NCBI RefSeq assembly: GCF_023898315.1 | Contig: NC_064621.1 | Coordinates: 121,895,561-121,959,560 of the forward strand | From: Schistocerca nitens | Lineage: Eukaryota; Arthropoda; Insecta; Orthoptera; Acrididae | Reading direction: 5' to 3' | DNA: 64,000 nt | Shown here: piece after piece, positions 45,600-57,916 of the stretch | Layout: each line of letters opens with the position of its first letter | How positions within the stretch are numbered: the stretch's first letter is position 1 | Notes under the pieces: model-generated | Told to the model about the DNA's origin: nothing | Databases searched by the model: none | The model's input: the letters and a program-made list of their open reading frames with translations, nothing else | Position numbers and translations under genes: made by a program

Positions 45600-46590
45600 C
45601 CTTTTGTTCAACAGATCCAAGATTCTCATCTTTAAAGGATTCCTGTAACACATGTTTTGTGAGGCTCATTCCTCTTTGTTCTTCATACACTGAACCCTTT
45701 TCACCATCTTTGCTTGTTGCCCTGTAACATCCTAATGTTACTTGCATTTAATTTTCCTGTACATAATTTCACATTTTAACAGGGATCTTATTTTTGCCAA
45801 CTTTCCCACTGGAGAATGATTTTATGTTTTTCTGCTATTCCAGATACTTTGTCTTCCAAACAATATAGCGCATCAACTGCTTTATGGAAATGTCAGAATT
45901 TCATTCTATATTTCAATAGGGCCTTTCTCATTTGCTCAGTTTCCCTTAAGCCATCCAGACATGGGATGTAAAAGTTGGTGTAGACATGGAGCTGTACGAG
46001 TTCTGTAATATCAATTTCCTGTTATTTTACTTTGAAGAAACCTTGCTATGTGTGAAACACAAAATAAATTCTGTGATGTTCCAGTAACAATTGCAATAGA
46101 ATAGTTAACCAGTAAGAGGCAAGAACACTCCCTACAACACAAGCAGAACTTTGCAGCCACTAAACTGGATTTCAGCGAACATGTGGTGCTTTCATATTGT
46201 AACTTCCACCTACGAACATACGCCACTTCAAAGCATTAGCCTAGGGTATCTTTTGAAAACATGTCATTACTGATATAATTTGTTGTAATAAAATGCTGAG
46301 ATACTTCTGGCTGGTGATTAAACATTTTGAAATTTCACTTATTCTGTATTGCAATCTGTGCGTTATTAAGGTATGTCATTTCAGTGCAACAGCACATTGA
46401 AGCATCATCAAAACTGATATTTTTATTGGTACATTTTGTTAATAGGAGTGGGTTTGTTTCATTTTCTGAACATGCCAGAAAATATGGGCAAACAAACTTC
46501 AAGACTGTTTTCCATGTCATTGACATGATTGCAGTTCAATCTTTTTTTTATTCATCAAAACAGCATTCTAGATTCTCGGATACATAATTC
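45600..46590. other. intron sequence upstream of the (AC)n tract, no gene seen
   Basis: End of the 28-kb intron on the exon-46713 side. No motif was recognised in frames at 46011-46587. Confidence 0.5.
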
Positions 46591-46591
46591 C

Positions 46592-46594
<3 letters not shown>

Positions 46595-46648
<54 letters not shown>
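46595..46648 (+). repeat. (AC)n microsatellite
   Basis: A long AC run only about 65 bp beyond the donor site at 46712. On the transcript it is a (GU)n run early in the 28-kb intron. Confidence 0.95.
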
Positions 46649-46651
<3 letters not shown>

Positions 46652-46712
46652 TGCGCAAATCCTTCCCCAGTCTGAAAATTTTACCCACAAGCATTATTTT
46701 CTATGTGCTTAC

Positions 46713-46868
46713 CTCTTCGTGCAGATCCATAACTCTTTGTCTCTACTCCATGAAGTGTATCTTGTAACGAGCTTATCAGGATCTTACAACGATCATCATT
46801 AGCTACTTTTGACTGTTTTATTAGAGAAATCGCTGTGACCAAAGTTTCAATTGCACTAGCATATTCAC
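46713..46868 (-). CDS. CPSF6: CPSF6 exon: conserved [19 protein letters not shown] block
   Basis: 156 nt, from acceptor ctgttacag to donor AGAG/gtaagc. It enters with two bases and exits with one. It encodes [18 protein letters not shown], then [20 protein letters not shown], then [13 protein letters not shown]. It is almost collinear with vertebrate CPSF6, where the same helices precede SYGSGSRR and the Arg-rich tail. The exit base G joins AG at 18652-18651 to give Glu, producing the junction SARR/ERSRSRDRE, as expected for CPSF6. This phase match is the main evidence that an exon 28 kb away belongs to the same gene. Confidence 0.95.
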
Positions 46869-46956
46869 CTGTAACAGCAGAACAGAGTAATAGCATAATT
46901 AAACTGAAACACTTCCCTTAATAATTTTTTTTTTCTTTTTAAAACAGTGCTCTTAC

Positions 46957-47098
46957 CAGCTGCTGCATCAGACACTGCACGAGCAATGGCAGAGCTTGAA
47001 ACTGTTCTGTTCCGTCCCATTATTTCTTCAAATTCAACTTCACTGATTGGAGGAGGTCCTTCAGGACGATGTTCAGGTGGTGGTGCACCATACTGTGG
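46957..47098 (-). CDS. CPSF6: CPSF6 exon: conserved SEVEFEEIMGRNR block
   Basis: 142 nt, from acceptor atacttacag to donor GCTG/gtaaga. It starts in phase 0 and leaves one base (G), completed by GT in the next exon to give Gly. The product begins PQYGAPPPEHRPEG and continues with ISEVEFEEIMGRNRTVSSSA, then IARAVSDAAAG. This short acidic-to-helical segment is among the best-conserved parts of CPSF6 outside the RRM. The intron on its 5' side is 310 nt and that on its 3' side 88 nt, so three exons cluster tightly here, unlike the rest of the gene. Confidence 0.95.
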
Positions 47099-47408
47099 CT
47101 GTAAGTATGACAGTACTTTCAGAATATCTAGCTTACAAGGACAAGCTTGGTTCAGGTCATTTAGTATAATGCTTTTCTGTGAAGAACAAACTAAACATGT
47201 AGGGCAAAGTACACCTAGTGCAACACAGACTAAGCAACTGATTTCAAAATGCAAAGAAATCTATTCTATGCAACATAACTTATTAAAGACTGAGGATTAT
47301 ACCTGTTCAGATAAATATCCCTATCGTCACTGTTTCCACTTTACAATGAGCTGACAAAGTGAATGACGACGACGACGATAACAGTAAAGGGAACAGCAAA
47401 ACCTGTAC

Positions 47409-47602
47409 CTGTGGAGCTGGAGGTGGCCCATAGCCGTGAGGAGGACCATGTGGTGGTGGTGGACCCTGGTGTGGTGGCCCTTGATGTGGTGGGCCAGCAC
47501 CTTGCTGGAAGAATGCAGGATTCACATGTGGAGCTGGAGGGCCTTGTGGGGGACCTCCGTGGACAGGTGGCCCACCATGACCAGGTGGTGGTCCTCCTGG
47601 AC
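47409..47602 (-). CDS. CPSF6: CPSF6 exon: end of the Pro/Gly-rich linker
   Basis: 194 nt, beginning after an acceptor (tttttcag) with two bases of a split codon and ending in phase 0 at donor CAG/gtacag. It encodes about 64 residues dominated by Pro, Gly and His, with repeated GPPHQGPP and GPPPPHG units around the conserved HVNPAFF motif. In known CPSF6 proteins this is the low-complexity linker between the RRM and the RS-like tail. The split first codon requires a further upstream exon contributing one base. No such exon was recognised between 47603 and 64000. A second GT lies just downstream (gtacag/gttttg), but gtacag is the better donor and keeps phase with the next exon. Confidence 0.92.
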
Positions 47603-48890
47603 CTGAAAAATTTCCAAATACCAGCCATTTTTTTAATAGGGAAGAACAGTCTTCACTTCAAAAACCTTTTTTACTAACTTTTCTACAGTCACTACCACAC
47701 AAACCAAAGAAATAGTTCTATATGCCGGAATCATTGCTCACAAAATACTTCCACCAGCCCAACGAAAAATGTTTATAAAGAAAATCACAAGTCATAGAAA
47801 AACCTCAAATCAAACAAAAATGCACACAGAGTCAATTACAATTAAGACTAAAATTTTGTATATTCAAAATATAGGAAAGATAGTTTTCATAACTAAACTT
47901 TTGATGTGTCTGAATTCTATAAAGTTTATCATCAGAGTGTACCGACTAATGGCAGTGAGACACACACGTTTTAAAGTGAGCTATCAAGCTCTCTGGGCCC
48001 GATTGGTTAATGGTGTGCTTGCGAGTGTACAATCAAATTGTTAATTCCATTTTATGCATGAAATAGAATCAATAACTCGTTTATATACTCCAAAGCCAAT
48101 CATCAATTGAGTTTAAACACTAAATTCATTCACAAACAGAAGGGTGCTCAGCATACTGGAAAGTAGAGCATACTGGGAACCATTAAGAGACAGTGCAACA
48201 ATTACACATGAATCGAAGAACAGACTGAAACAGAAGACATAGTTATGGATAATTAAATGGAAGTGGGTTGGGTAAGCAGCCAGGCGAATGGATAGCAGAT
48301 GGACCATGTTAGTTATCTGGAGGATTTCAAGAGAGAAAAGACAAGGTCTTTATCCTGCAGTGGCTGCTGCTGTATTCACATTACATTTGCCTGTGTAGAA
48401 TGTTACTAGGATTTTTACTACTGGCTCTGAATACAGAAGATCATACAGAGCCACCACATACAGTGAAATTTTCTCATAAAAATTTTTATCTACTCATGCA
48501 GATAATTTTGATCTATAGCTTATGAACAAATTGCACAAATCTGTACAGTGACAGTTAACTCCCAATTCTTTAAAGAATTGAACTTCCATGTACAAAACTG
48601 TTCCAAACATCAAATTACTTTACAAATGAGTTAATGTGTTAAATATTTGAAGTTGAGCAAATCAGTGAGAAAAACTTCAGCAAATATTTGAAATTATGCT
48701 TAAAAGTTTGCTGGAAGTCACTCAGTGGATGAATACAGTCTGGGTAATATGCACTTCATTTTTGGCAACAGCAAGTTTCTCACACATCTCAAAGTTTATA
48801 ACATCATGTCTCCTGAACTGTGTGCTGTACAATGACATAATTTTGCAGGTACATTTAGAGATATATATGGATACTGTCTGCAAACCGTGT
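47603..48890. other. probable CPSF6 intron, no feature recognised
   Basis: Upstream of the first exon found. No exon-like frame with RRM motifs and no transposon motif was recognised. Confidence 0.45.
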
Positions 48891-48894
48891 TGTG

Positions 48895-49545
48895 AATAAA
48901 GTTGTTATGAGGGAAGATTGGAAAGTAGCGCACAATAATTTAATCATCAAAATGTTTAATAGGTATTTAAAAAAAGACTTATATCTTTTAACTACTTTTC
49001 TATGTAGCCACCAATGTTCTCAACACATTTCTTCCATCATGGCACCAGTTTCAATATGCCCTGCTCGTAGTAGTGTGTTTGATTAGAATATAAGCATCTG
49101 CTGATTCACTTCCACATCTATCAGAAAGTGACAGCCGGCCAGCAATTTCTTCATGGAATGAAACAGATGAAAGTCCAATGGAGCAAGGTGCAGACTGTAT
49201 TGTGGATGCTAAAGCACATCCCACCAAAATTGTTGATATTCTCACGAACAGGAGGGCCAACATGAATTTGAGCATTGTCATGAAGAAGACTGACACCATC
49301 AGCATTAATGTGGTCCTGTGTTCAACAAAGTCCACCAGTAACACACCATGCATATTCGAGAGCAATTGCACAAGCACTTTCCTAGCAGATTGGATCGGTC
49401 TGAATTTTTTTCGTACTGGGGAACCAGCATGTTTCCACGCCATAGAGGCCTGCTTGGTTTCGGGAATGCTGTGGTGCATCCATGACTCATCACCAACTTT
49501 AAACTTTTTCACCCACATTTATAGCCAACTCTGACTTCAATTTCG
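48895..49545 (-). mobile_element. mariner transposase relic
   Basis: The minus frame at 49518-49051 has MWVKKFKVGDESWMHHSIPE, then TKQASMAWKHAGSPVRKKFR, and NMHGVLLVDFVEHRTT. In another frame are ILHDNAQIHVGPPVRENINN and HPQYSLHLAPLDFHLF. These match the mariner catalytic domain with the first DE motif and the HDNA block. Frameshifted and with no clear N-terminus. Confidence 0.82.
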
Positions 49546-50690
49546 GTGAGAATCAGGTTTAGTAGAGAGCAGGAAAAACCAGAGGCAAGAGGAAATACCC
49601 ATGAAGAGGAGCTGTGCTCTGTCCAGTCGATCTTTAGTGAAATAGTGACCTAATTCCACTTTTTAATCAGAGCAGAGTTCAGTATTATGCCAAGATATAC
49701 CTTCATATCATTCAATGAAACATCTCTCCACAAGTGCCATCTTAAATGTTTTGTTAGTGGAGATACCTTCAGCTTTTATTGTGCTGGACACTTATTTGTT
49801 GCAGTAACAATTTCATGAATGAGGTTGGACATAGCATTACAGCTCGTAATATTCAAAATATAATGTGGACCAAAGACTGATGGTGATCCAGATTCATCAT
49901 TTCCTAATGGAGTATGGAAATTTGGTAAGATCACCATACCCATCACAAGAAATATTCCATTTGCAAGCAACAAACCACATTTTGTCATAAATCTCTTCTT
50001 TGCTGCTAACTTTCAATTCTCTGGCTCGCACAGAGGAAGAGATTATTGTTGCTCACTGATCAGGAGACGCACCTTCAGTATCCTAATAAAGTCCATCTAC
50101 AATATCATTACCACTTATACGCCATCTTCATGCAAGCAAAAACTGCACGAAAAGGACATGATCACTTGTACATACCTAATCATGTAGAGCACACAATGTT
50201 TACTATCTGATGCTCCGGGTCAAAGCAAAATGGTGAAATGTATTGGACTGCCTGTGAAAGCAAACCAAGCGAAAAACAGTAACTAATTAACTCCTCCGCC
50301 CCCCCCCCCCCCCACACACACACACACAAAATGAAAGAAATCATCAAATACCGGAGTGGCCAGTCCCTTACAAATTTTGTGGAAGTTTATCAAATGACAA
50401 CATAACCTCATGATATTTCCAAATCAACTGCATTCTATATTAACAGTGCAGTGACATTGGCAGAATCTCTAGATGTGAGCACGTGCTTTTATTCCCCAAG
50501 AAATGGATGTAAATGAAAACTGAAAATTTGGAATTTTGTAATTCTGACAAAAAAACTAATTATTCCGGTTCAGAGACCTCCGTTCTTTGTCTTCTCCACT
50601 CAGTTGGTTTTTAATTCAGAAAGTAAAACAATGGACAAAAATTTTTGTTCGACTGCAGACACACTGCAGCAGCATGACCAACATTTTGTG
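49546..50690. other. probable CPSF6 intron, no feature recognised
   Basis: No gene seen. It holds a C run followed by a short AC run (50300-50328). A 70-codon minus frame at 49776-49988 lacks motifs. Confidence 0.4.
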
Positions 50691-50694
50691 TAAA

Positions 50695-52291
50695 CAGGTT
50701 GTATATGCGGACAAGGAAAAAAAAAAAAAAAAAAAAATTCCGGATCACCCGGTTGAAAATATCCTTTCTCCCGGGTGAAAATATACTTTTTCCGTGTTAA
50801 CTGACAGTATACTTTTCCTCGAAAATGTAAAACTTACCAACCATCGAATCGCTACGGTTTTATACACCGGTGTAGAATTTCGCAGTGGGGAGGGGGATGG
50901 GGGGGGGGGGGGGGCACGTTTTTGAAAGATCTGTGATGTGCAGCAACATGTAGGCTGCATTTTTTCGTACGATGACAGTATAAATTCGAATTCCACGAAA
51001 CACCGCATGTTACTTTCCGAAGCATTGAAATCGAGATTGCGATGGGCAGCCAGTCGTAGCTCATGTCACGTGATCTTGCCAGCAGATATTCAGAGCATAG
51101 GACACATGATGCAGTCAGCCAATAGTATCATCATTGTTCAGTAGCACGAACACACAAATAGGAAAAGTTAATGGTTTAAATTAATATACATGGTGTTACA
51201 AGAAAAGTAAAGCTTTCACATATAATATTGGTCTTTAAGATGAATAAGCTGCAAGATAATCTAAGTTTTCACATATAATGTTGATCATTTTTCACGTGTT
51301 AAAATTTCAGACATATCACACAAATGTGACCGTAAAATTTTTAATAACGACTCAAATGTCTGATAATCTGGGCTCGAAATTCTTCTAATAGTCGTTCATA
51401 AAGAGTTGATTTTTAAACAAGAGCCAAGTGGTCTGCGATTTAAGAAAGTTATCGTACATTCTCGCACATAGTTCATCTTGCGCAAAAGGAAATTTACTTT
51501 GAAAGAAACGCTTTTCAAACCACCACACCATTTGCAACATTTTCCCGCAAGTGTTAGAAATACGTTCATTTCAGCAGTTGCCACAGAGCACCAGATAACA
51601 GGCACCGCCGCAATGCGCAGCTACGACGATGCGGGAAGCCTGTATGTTCGTACATGTAAAACATTAAAATGTCTTATATCATAAAGAAAACAGGACATCA
51701 GAGGTTATTCCAAGAGCATTGGAATTCCGTGAAACATACCAAAATGCATCATTCGGCTTAAAGTGCCGTTTGTATGTCCAGATTCAGATGTAAATTTTCT
51801 TAGAGTATGGCATACTGTCATATGTGCTAGAAGATGAAAACGTGCGCTTGAAATGCTGTGAACAGTTGAAACTAGCCAATGGTGTGGAATTAAACACTTC
51901 GTTTCAAATAAATGGACTGCCTCAGAGGAAAAGATAAATAAAAGTCAAATTTTTTTTAGCAAACCAACAAAAATATCTCCATTGTTCTGCAAGGTGATTA
52001 ATGTTTGACTGTGAGAGAGGTGGAAATAAAATAAAAACTGAAACTAATAACTTATGTTAGACTTCTGTGATCATGTGAATGCATTTTAATTCACTTGATA
52101 GCTCCCAGCCACAGAAATCTGTTTTGCTTTCATTTGACGTGAGAGCAATAAACGAAGAGGAAGCAGCAAAATCACTAAACATAAATACGGGGCATGTGGA
52201 GACTCCCCACTACAATGCAGATTGCTCTGTGTACCAGTCCCAGATCTGTGATATTTCGGGAGGTACGCAACATTCTCGGCAGTATTAATGA
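50695..52291 (+). mobile_element. truncated relative of the CAGGGTGTATACG element
   Basis: It begins CAGGTTGTATATGCGGACAA and follows the order of the 33269 element: CCCGGGTGAAAATATACTTT, then a stretch matching 33600-33680, then AATTCACTTGATAGCTCCCA matching 34840-34870. It lacks the right terminus; homology fades near 52291. Confidence 0.8.
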
Positions 52292-52779
52292 GAGCCAACC
52301 GAACTAAAATCCTGGTGGCGACATACAATTATTCACACACTATCATACACAGTCTCTGGTAAACAAAATGTGTTCACATGAGACAGCAATGATGTCCATA
52401 TTTCTTTGTTTTCTTAACAACTTTCCCGCGAGAGTTTTCCACAATGTCCAACAGAATGCAAATTCATCAGGGACCACATTTTCATTGTGGAGGCAGAACA
52501 GTTTCAACTTCTTGCAGTACTTTATTCTTTACCTTGGAATACTTTAATATTTCCACAATTAAATATGTGCAAGTGTCACATGCATCTATCAGCTATTAAA
52601 ATTGTGTTTATCATTCTAGTACAAATGTGCCAGTGATTTTCTTTTTCCTGAGGTTTAAAAAAAAATCATTTGAAATTATCACTAACTGTTAATGCTGCAC
52701 AACAGTGAGATAACATTGAGGTGCCTATTTTCATGACAGCTGCTGTAATTCTTAGAAACTTTTTAATCAATGGTACAAT

Positions 52780-54565
52780 GTTGTTATCATCATCTCCAGT
52801 TTGAAGACTAGTTTGATGCAGGTCTCCATGCTGATCCATCCCATGCAAGGCTTTTCCTAGCTGAACAACTACGGCAACCTACAGCCACTTGAACATACTT
52901 ACTGTATTCATGCATACCTCTACCATTTTTACATCCTCTCTCCCCCCTTGTCTCCATTACTAAACCGATTAGTCCTACTCTCAGGATGTGTCCTAATAAG
53001 CGATATGATTCTTTTAGTGAACTTTTGCCATAAATTTTTCTCGTCTCCGATTTCATTCAGCGCCTCCTCATTAGTTATTCAACCTACCCATCTAATTTTG
53101 AGTTTTCTTCTGTAGCACCACTCTCCAAAGCTTGTATTATCCTATTGCCTGAACTACTTATTGGCCACGTGTCATTTCCGTAGAAGAGGATAAATAGCTT
53201 CAGAAACTTACTTCCTTACAGTTAGTTAAGTTTATGTTGGATATTAACAAATTTCACTTTTCCAGAAATGGTTCTAGCTACTGCCAAAATCCGCTTTATA
53301 TTTTCTTCATTTCAACAGCTGTCAATTACAGAGCTAACCTAATAATGAAACTTATCTACTACTTTGAAACCTCATTTCCTAATCTAATTCCATCAGCACT
53401 GCCTAATTTAATTCAACTACACACCATTACCCTTATTGTCTTTTGTTGATGTTCATCTCCTGTTTTCATGATACTATACATTGCGTTAAACTGCTCTTCC
53501 AGGTCCTTTGACCGTCTCTTAACAGAATTCCAATATTATGGGCAAGCCAAAAAGTTGTTATTTATTCTACTGAACTTTAATTCCCTTTCTAAATTTTTCC
53601 TTGCCTGCCCACTGAATAGATGGAATAATGTTATGGAGATATTGTAACCTTGTCTCTCAGTCACTTCTCGAATACTGCTTCCCTTTAGTGCCCTTGGGCT
53701 CTTATTATTGCACTCTGGTTTCTGTACAAATTGTAAATACTCTTTACATTCTCAAACAATGGAAATTATGTTGGAATATCAACAATTAAAAGAAAAAGAT
53801 ACAATTACTACTAATCAACACACTAAGTTGCACACATACACAACAAAAAGACACTTACACATTAGCTTCCGGCCAAAGTCTTCATCAGAAAAGCAAATAA
53901 GCATTCATTCACAAAAATTCGCACACCTCACGAGCACATAGCCACCATCTCCAACAGCTCATACCAGGGTACACACACTAGCTACCTTCAGATTCAATAG
54001 CGAACGTTCCATTCTACATGGTCAAAAGCTTTCTCAAAACTTACAACTTCCATAAACATAGGTTTGCCTTTTTTTGACCTGTATTCTGTGATAAGATGTA
54101 GGGTCACATGTTCCTACATAATCAGAGACAAAACTGATCATCTGATGTGAGTTTCTCTAAGTTCTACATTTTTCTGTAAGTAATGTGTGTCAGTATTTTG
54201 CAACCATGATGTATTAAACTGACAATTTGGTAGTCCTCACACGTCTCAGCACCTGTCTTCTTTGGAACTGAAATTATCACGTTCCTCCAGAAGTCTAAGG
54301 GTATTTCATCTGTCTCATATCTTGCACACCAGGTGGAGTAATTTTGTCAAGACTGGCTCTCCCAACAGTTTGAATAGTTCTGCGAGAATGCGTCTATTCC
54401 ATGGCCTGCTTCTACTTCGAACTTTCAGGAGTCTATCAAATTTTTGTCACTGTATTACATCTTCCATCTCATCACCACTTACTTTCTCTTGTCTTTCAGT
54501 AATATTTTCCTCAATATTTTGCTTCTCTTATACAGACCAAGGTCCAAATTGCAACAGCAATTGAC
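52780..54565 (-). mobile_element. RTE-like LINE, degenerate, split by another repeat
   Basis: The minus strand carries the C-terminus (RLLGHILRVGLIGLVMETRG, then GMHEYSKYVQVAVGCRSCS) at 53000-52810. RT thumb and palm scraps lie through 53700, with KAFDHVEW-like sequence at 54030 and finger pieces to 54560. A 'GGCCAAAGTC' family repeat interrupts it at about 53752-54000. The 3' end is near 52785. Confidence 0.8.
53756..54000 (+). mobile_element. 'AAGCTTTCGGCCAA'-family repeat nested in a LINE
   Basis: It starts CAATGGAAATTATGTTGGAA, then TCAACAATTAAAAG. It contains TAGCTTCCGGCCAAAGTCTT and ends near CATACCAGGGTACACACACT. LINE sequence is collinear on both sides. Confidence 0.65.
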
Positions 54566-55985
54566 CTAGAGGCATCATGTTATTCACATTTCCTGTTGAC
54601 GGAAATCAGAGATCAAATTGGTTGCAGAACTATACGAGAGAGAAATTGAAACCAGCTACACATTACAAGTTTTGCAAGAGACATAAATTAACTGGTTAAC
54701 GTAATTATAGTTGATACATCGCATGTTTTCTAAACAATATATGCGTTTGCTATTTCTTTAAAAACAAGGAGAGTAACTAACATAGACAGTAACAAAGGCG
54801 AGATATTCATTGATGTTTCCCAGTTTTCAGGTATTCATGTTTCCAACGGAGCACAGCAATTGACTTCAATTTAAGTTGTTGAATGTCATCTATTGATGTG
54901 TGAGCTGCTACCAACAGGTCTGGTCTAAAATAATGTTAGTTTATGAAGGCACCAAGTAAGTGGCAAGCAAACTGTGCCCAGAAATAAATTGTGTACACAA
55001 AAAAATATATAAATTATTAGTATTTAAAACTCTGCTGTGCTGTAATTTCACTTTTTACTGTAGCATCCTGACATACATCCTGTCAACAACATGGATTTTT
55101 ACAGTTTGTTCCTCTGCGACATAGTCTGTAAAATTTTTCATAAGAAGAAAGAAGAAGAAACTTGAAGGTAGCAATTGCCGCATCTGACACGCTAACTACG
55201 TTGTGGGAAGTATGTAGCTGCAAGTGCAACTTTGTGAAAAACAAACTTGGCTTCATTGCTGAGTGTATGCCATTGATTAAACTGTGACTGATAAAATGAA
55301 ATAAGCCAAACTGTTAACACTTGCAATATGTCAATATGCAAATCTGTTTGAAGCAACATACATTCAATGCTTCTAAAATGGCTACTTAAAACACTACTTC
55401 AACTGCGGTCTTTATTTGAACATTTTTAGGTGTGAATAATGGAGCTTTATAATTATATTTTCAGTTACAAATGTTTTAGGGAGAAATGTGTTAACTGCAG
55501 CAGGAGACATGCAGTACAACTGGTGATACAAGAGTGTACTGTGTGAGCACTTCCGAGCAGGATGGTGGTGTGAGGGATTGAGAAAAGGTGAATTAGGGAG
55601 GGGGAACCAGCTCTGTTTGCTGCTGCACTCTGTTCTGGCCTCAGTATAGGAATGAGTGAACAAGAGGTTCCTTCGTCTGTTGCGCAATGTACTATGGAAG
55701 TTTTTAAGGCATGAAGAGCTTAAACTGTCCGACATTTTAAAGGCACAGTTTGAAAACACTACATTGTCCCACAACCGAGGGCAGCCATGAAAGTGTAGAA
55801 AATGAAAGTCATGCTCATCACCCAAGGTCAAGTCTCATAGAAGACAACACCTGTGCTGTTCAAGAGCTTATTCAATGTGATTGTTGGTGAACTGTTTCAG
55901 TATTGAAAGTGCTTGTACCGTTATCACTGAACACCTAAACTTTAGAAGAGTTAGTGCTCAACTTTAGAAGAGTTAGTGCTCAATG
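54566..55985. other. probable intron, no confident feature
   Basis: A 139-codon minus frame (55412-55831) has no recognisable domain. On the plus strand at 55800-55930 a stretch like SLIEDNTCAVQELIQCD faintly resembles a mariner N-terminal linker. Confidence 0.35.
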
Positions 55986-55989
55986 GGAT

Positions 55990-56188
55990 TTCAAATTGTT
56001 GATATAATGGTAAGATGGAGATTTCAGAACTACAATTTAAACTGTAAGACATTTCCAGGTGCAGATGTGGACTCTGACCACAAATATTGGTTTCAAACAG
56101 TAGATTCAAGCATCTAAAAATAAGATTGACAGAAAGTACATAATGGCTGGGCAAGAATGGCAAGAGGACAAACTGAAGACTGCAAAAA
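55990..56188 (+). mobile_element. RTE-like LINE fragment, left of an inserted element
   Basis: Matches the endonuclease end and linker of other copies: GATTTCAGAACTACAATTTA, then TTCCAGGTGCAGATGTGGAC ('PGADVDSD'), then AATGGCTGGGCAAGAATGGC. The same LINE resumes at 57917. Confidence 0.75.
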
Positions 56189-57916
56189 CTGGGTGTATAA
56201 GTGGACGAGGAAAAAAAATCCCAGATTTTTCTCAGTTAAAAATACACTTTCTCCATGGTGAAAATACTCTTTTTCCGTGTCAAATGACACTATACTTTTC
56301 CTCGGCACTGTAAAACTTATCAATCCTTTGAATGTTTATAGTTTTATACACCGACGTAGAATTTCCTGGCACTTAAGAAAACAAAACTCAGGGGAAAAGC
56401 CACACGTTTTGGAAAGATATTTGATGTGCAGCAACCTGTACGCTGCATATTTTCGTGTTGCAAAGGTATAAATTCAAATTCCACCAAACAGCATGTTACT
56501 TTCCGAAGCATTGAAATCTTAGATTACGATGTGCTTTTGCAATCAAGTCATAGCTCATGTCACGTGATATCACCGGCTGATGACAGTATAGGACACGTAA
56601 TGCAGTCAGCCAATAGCAAGATCGTTCTTAAGTAGTGCGAACACACAAGTAAGAAAAAATAATGGTTTAAATTAATATACACAGTGTTGCTACAAGAAAA
56701 GCACAGCTTTCACATATAATATTGGTCTCTTAGATTAATAAGCTGCAAGAGAAGCTAAGCTTCCACTATAATGTTTATCTTTTTTGCGCATGTTACACTT
56801 CAAGATACATCACACAAATGTGCCAGTAAAATTCTTAAGAATGATGTAAATGTCTGATCTTCTAAATGGTTGTCCTCAAGGAGCTGAGTTTTAAATGAGA
56901 GTCAAATGCTCTGTGATTTAAGAAATTCATTGTACATTCTTGCACATAGTTCATCTTGCATTAAAGGAATTTTCTTTGAAAGTAATGCTTCTCAAACCAC
57001 CATTCGCAATATTTTCCCGCGACCTGTTACAAATTGGTTCGTTTCAGCAGTTGCCAGAGATCGCCAGATAACAGGTGTCACTGAGTTTGCACAGCTAGGA
57101 TGGCACAGGAAGCTCGTATGTAAAACATTAAAAGATCTTACATTATGTCACAAAAGAAACAAGACATCATAGGATACTTCAAGAGCATCGAAATTTCGTG
57201 AACCACACTAAAATGCATAATTCGGCTTAAGTGCACATTTGTATGTCCAGGTTTGGATGTAAATTTTCTTGGGAGTACCAGTACCGTATTATCTCATGTT
57301 TGGTTCTTTATTATGGCATAATGGTGATGGAAAACGTGCACTTGAAATGCAGCAACCAGTTGAAACTGGCCAAAAGTGTGAAATTAAATGCTCCATTTTA
57401 AATATATTGACTGCCTCAGCGGAAAGACTAATAAAAGCCAAATCTCTTTAGCAAACCGACAAAAATAACTTCACGGTTCTGCAAGGCGATTAATGCTAGA
57501 CTGTCAGAAAGGTGGAAATAAAATCTGAAACTAAGAACATATTTTAGACTTCCGTAATTGTGCGAATGTATTTTAATTCATTTGATAGATCCCAGAAACA
57601 GAAATCCGTTTTGTTTCTATTTAATGTGAGAGCAATAAATGAAGAGGAAACAGCAAAATCACTAAACGTAAGCACAGGTCACGTGGAGATTACCCACCTT
57701 CCCACAACAGACTGCTCTGTGCATCATCCCCGGATCTATGATATTTCCGAATCGGGGCAATACTAGATAATGGTGCCCAGCCACACATCTGTAGCCAGAA
57801 GTGGGAGAAGGTAATACTCATACGCGACTCAATGGCGCATGCGTTAAGAGCCCACCCACAACTGCTCAAACGGATCTAATGTAAACAGTTGTCATATCAC
57901 ACTCATTGGAGGCAAT
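56189..57916 (+). mobile_element. truncated relative of the CAGGGTGTATACG element, nested in a LINE
   Basis: It begins CTGGGTGTATAAGTGGACGA and is collinear with the 33269 element through AAACGGATCTAATGTAAACA (matching 35160-35185), then stops about 370 bp short of the expected right end. LINE sequence continues directly afterwards. Confidence 0.8.

Larger units (their letters stand above)
4012..47602 (-). other. CPSF6: CPSF6 gene, C-terminal coding part (six exons, five introns)
   Basis: This is the only host gene recognised. Six minus-strand blocks join with GT donors, AG acceptors and matching codon phases into one open frame of 310 residues plus stop. Order: Pro/Gly-rich linker containing HVNPAFF, the block SEVEFEEIMGRNR, the helical block [19 protein letters not shown], then an Arg-rich RS/RE/RD tail. 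This order matches animal CPSF6 (CFIm68). In the known family, CPSF6 pairs with NUDT21/CFIm25 through its RRM, binds UGUA-containing pre-mRNA, promotes cleavage and polyadenylation and alternative poly(A) site choice, and enters the nucleus through transportin-3 recognition of the RS-like tail. The RRM and the first linker exons are missing and should lie above 64000. CPSF7 is less likely because the linker and tail fit CPSF6 better. Confidence 0.93.

Noticed and set aside
55412-55831. 139-residue minus ORF
   Set aside because: No motif or splice context; low-complexity Ser/His/Leu composition typical of chance frames.
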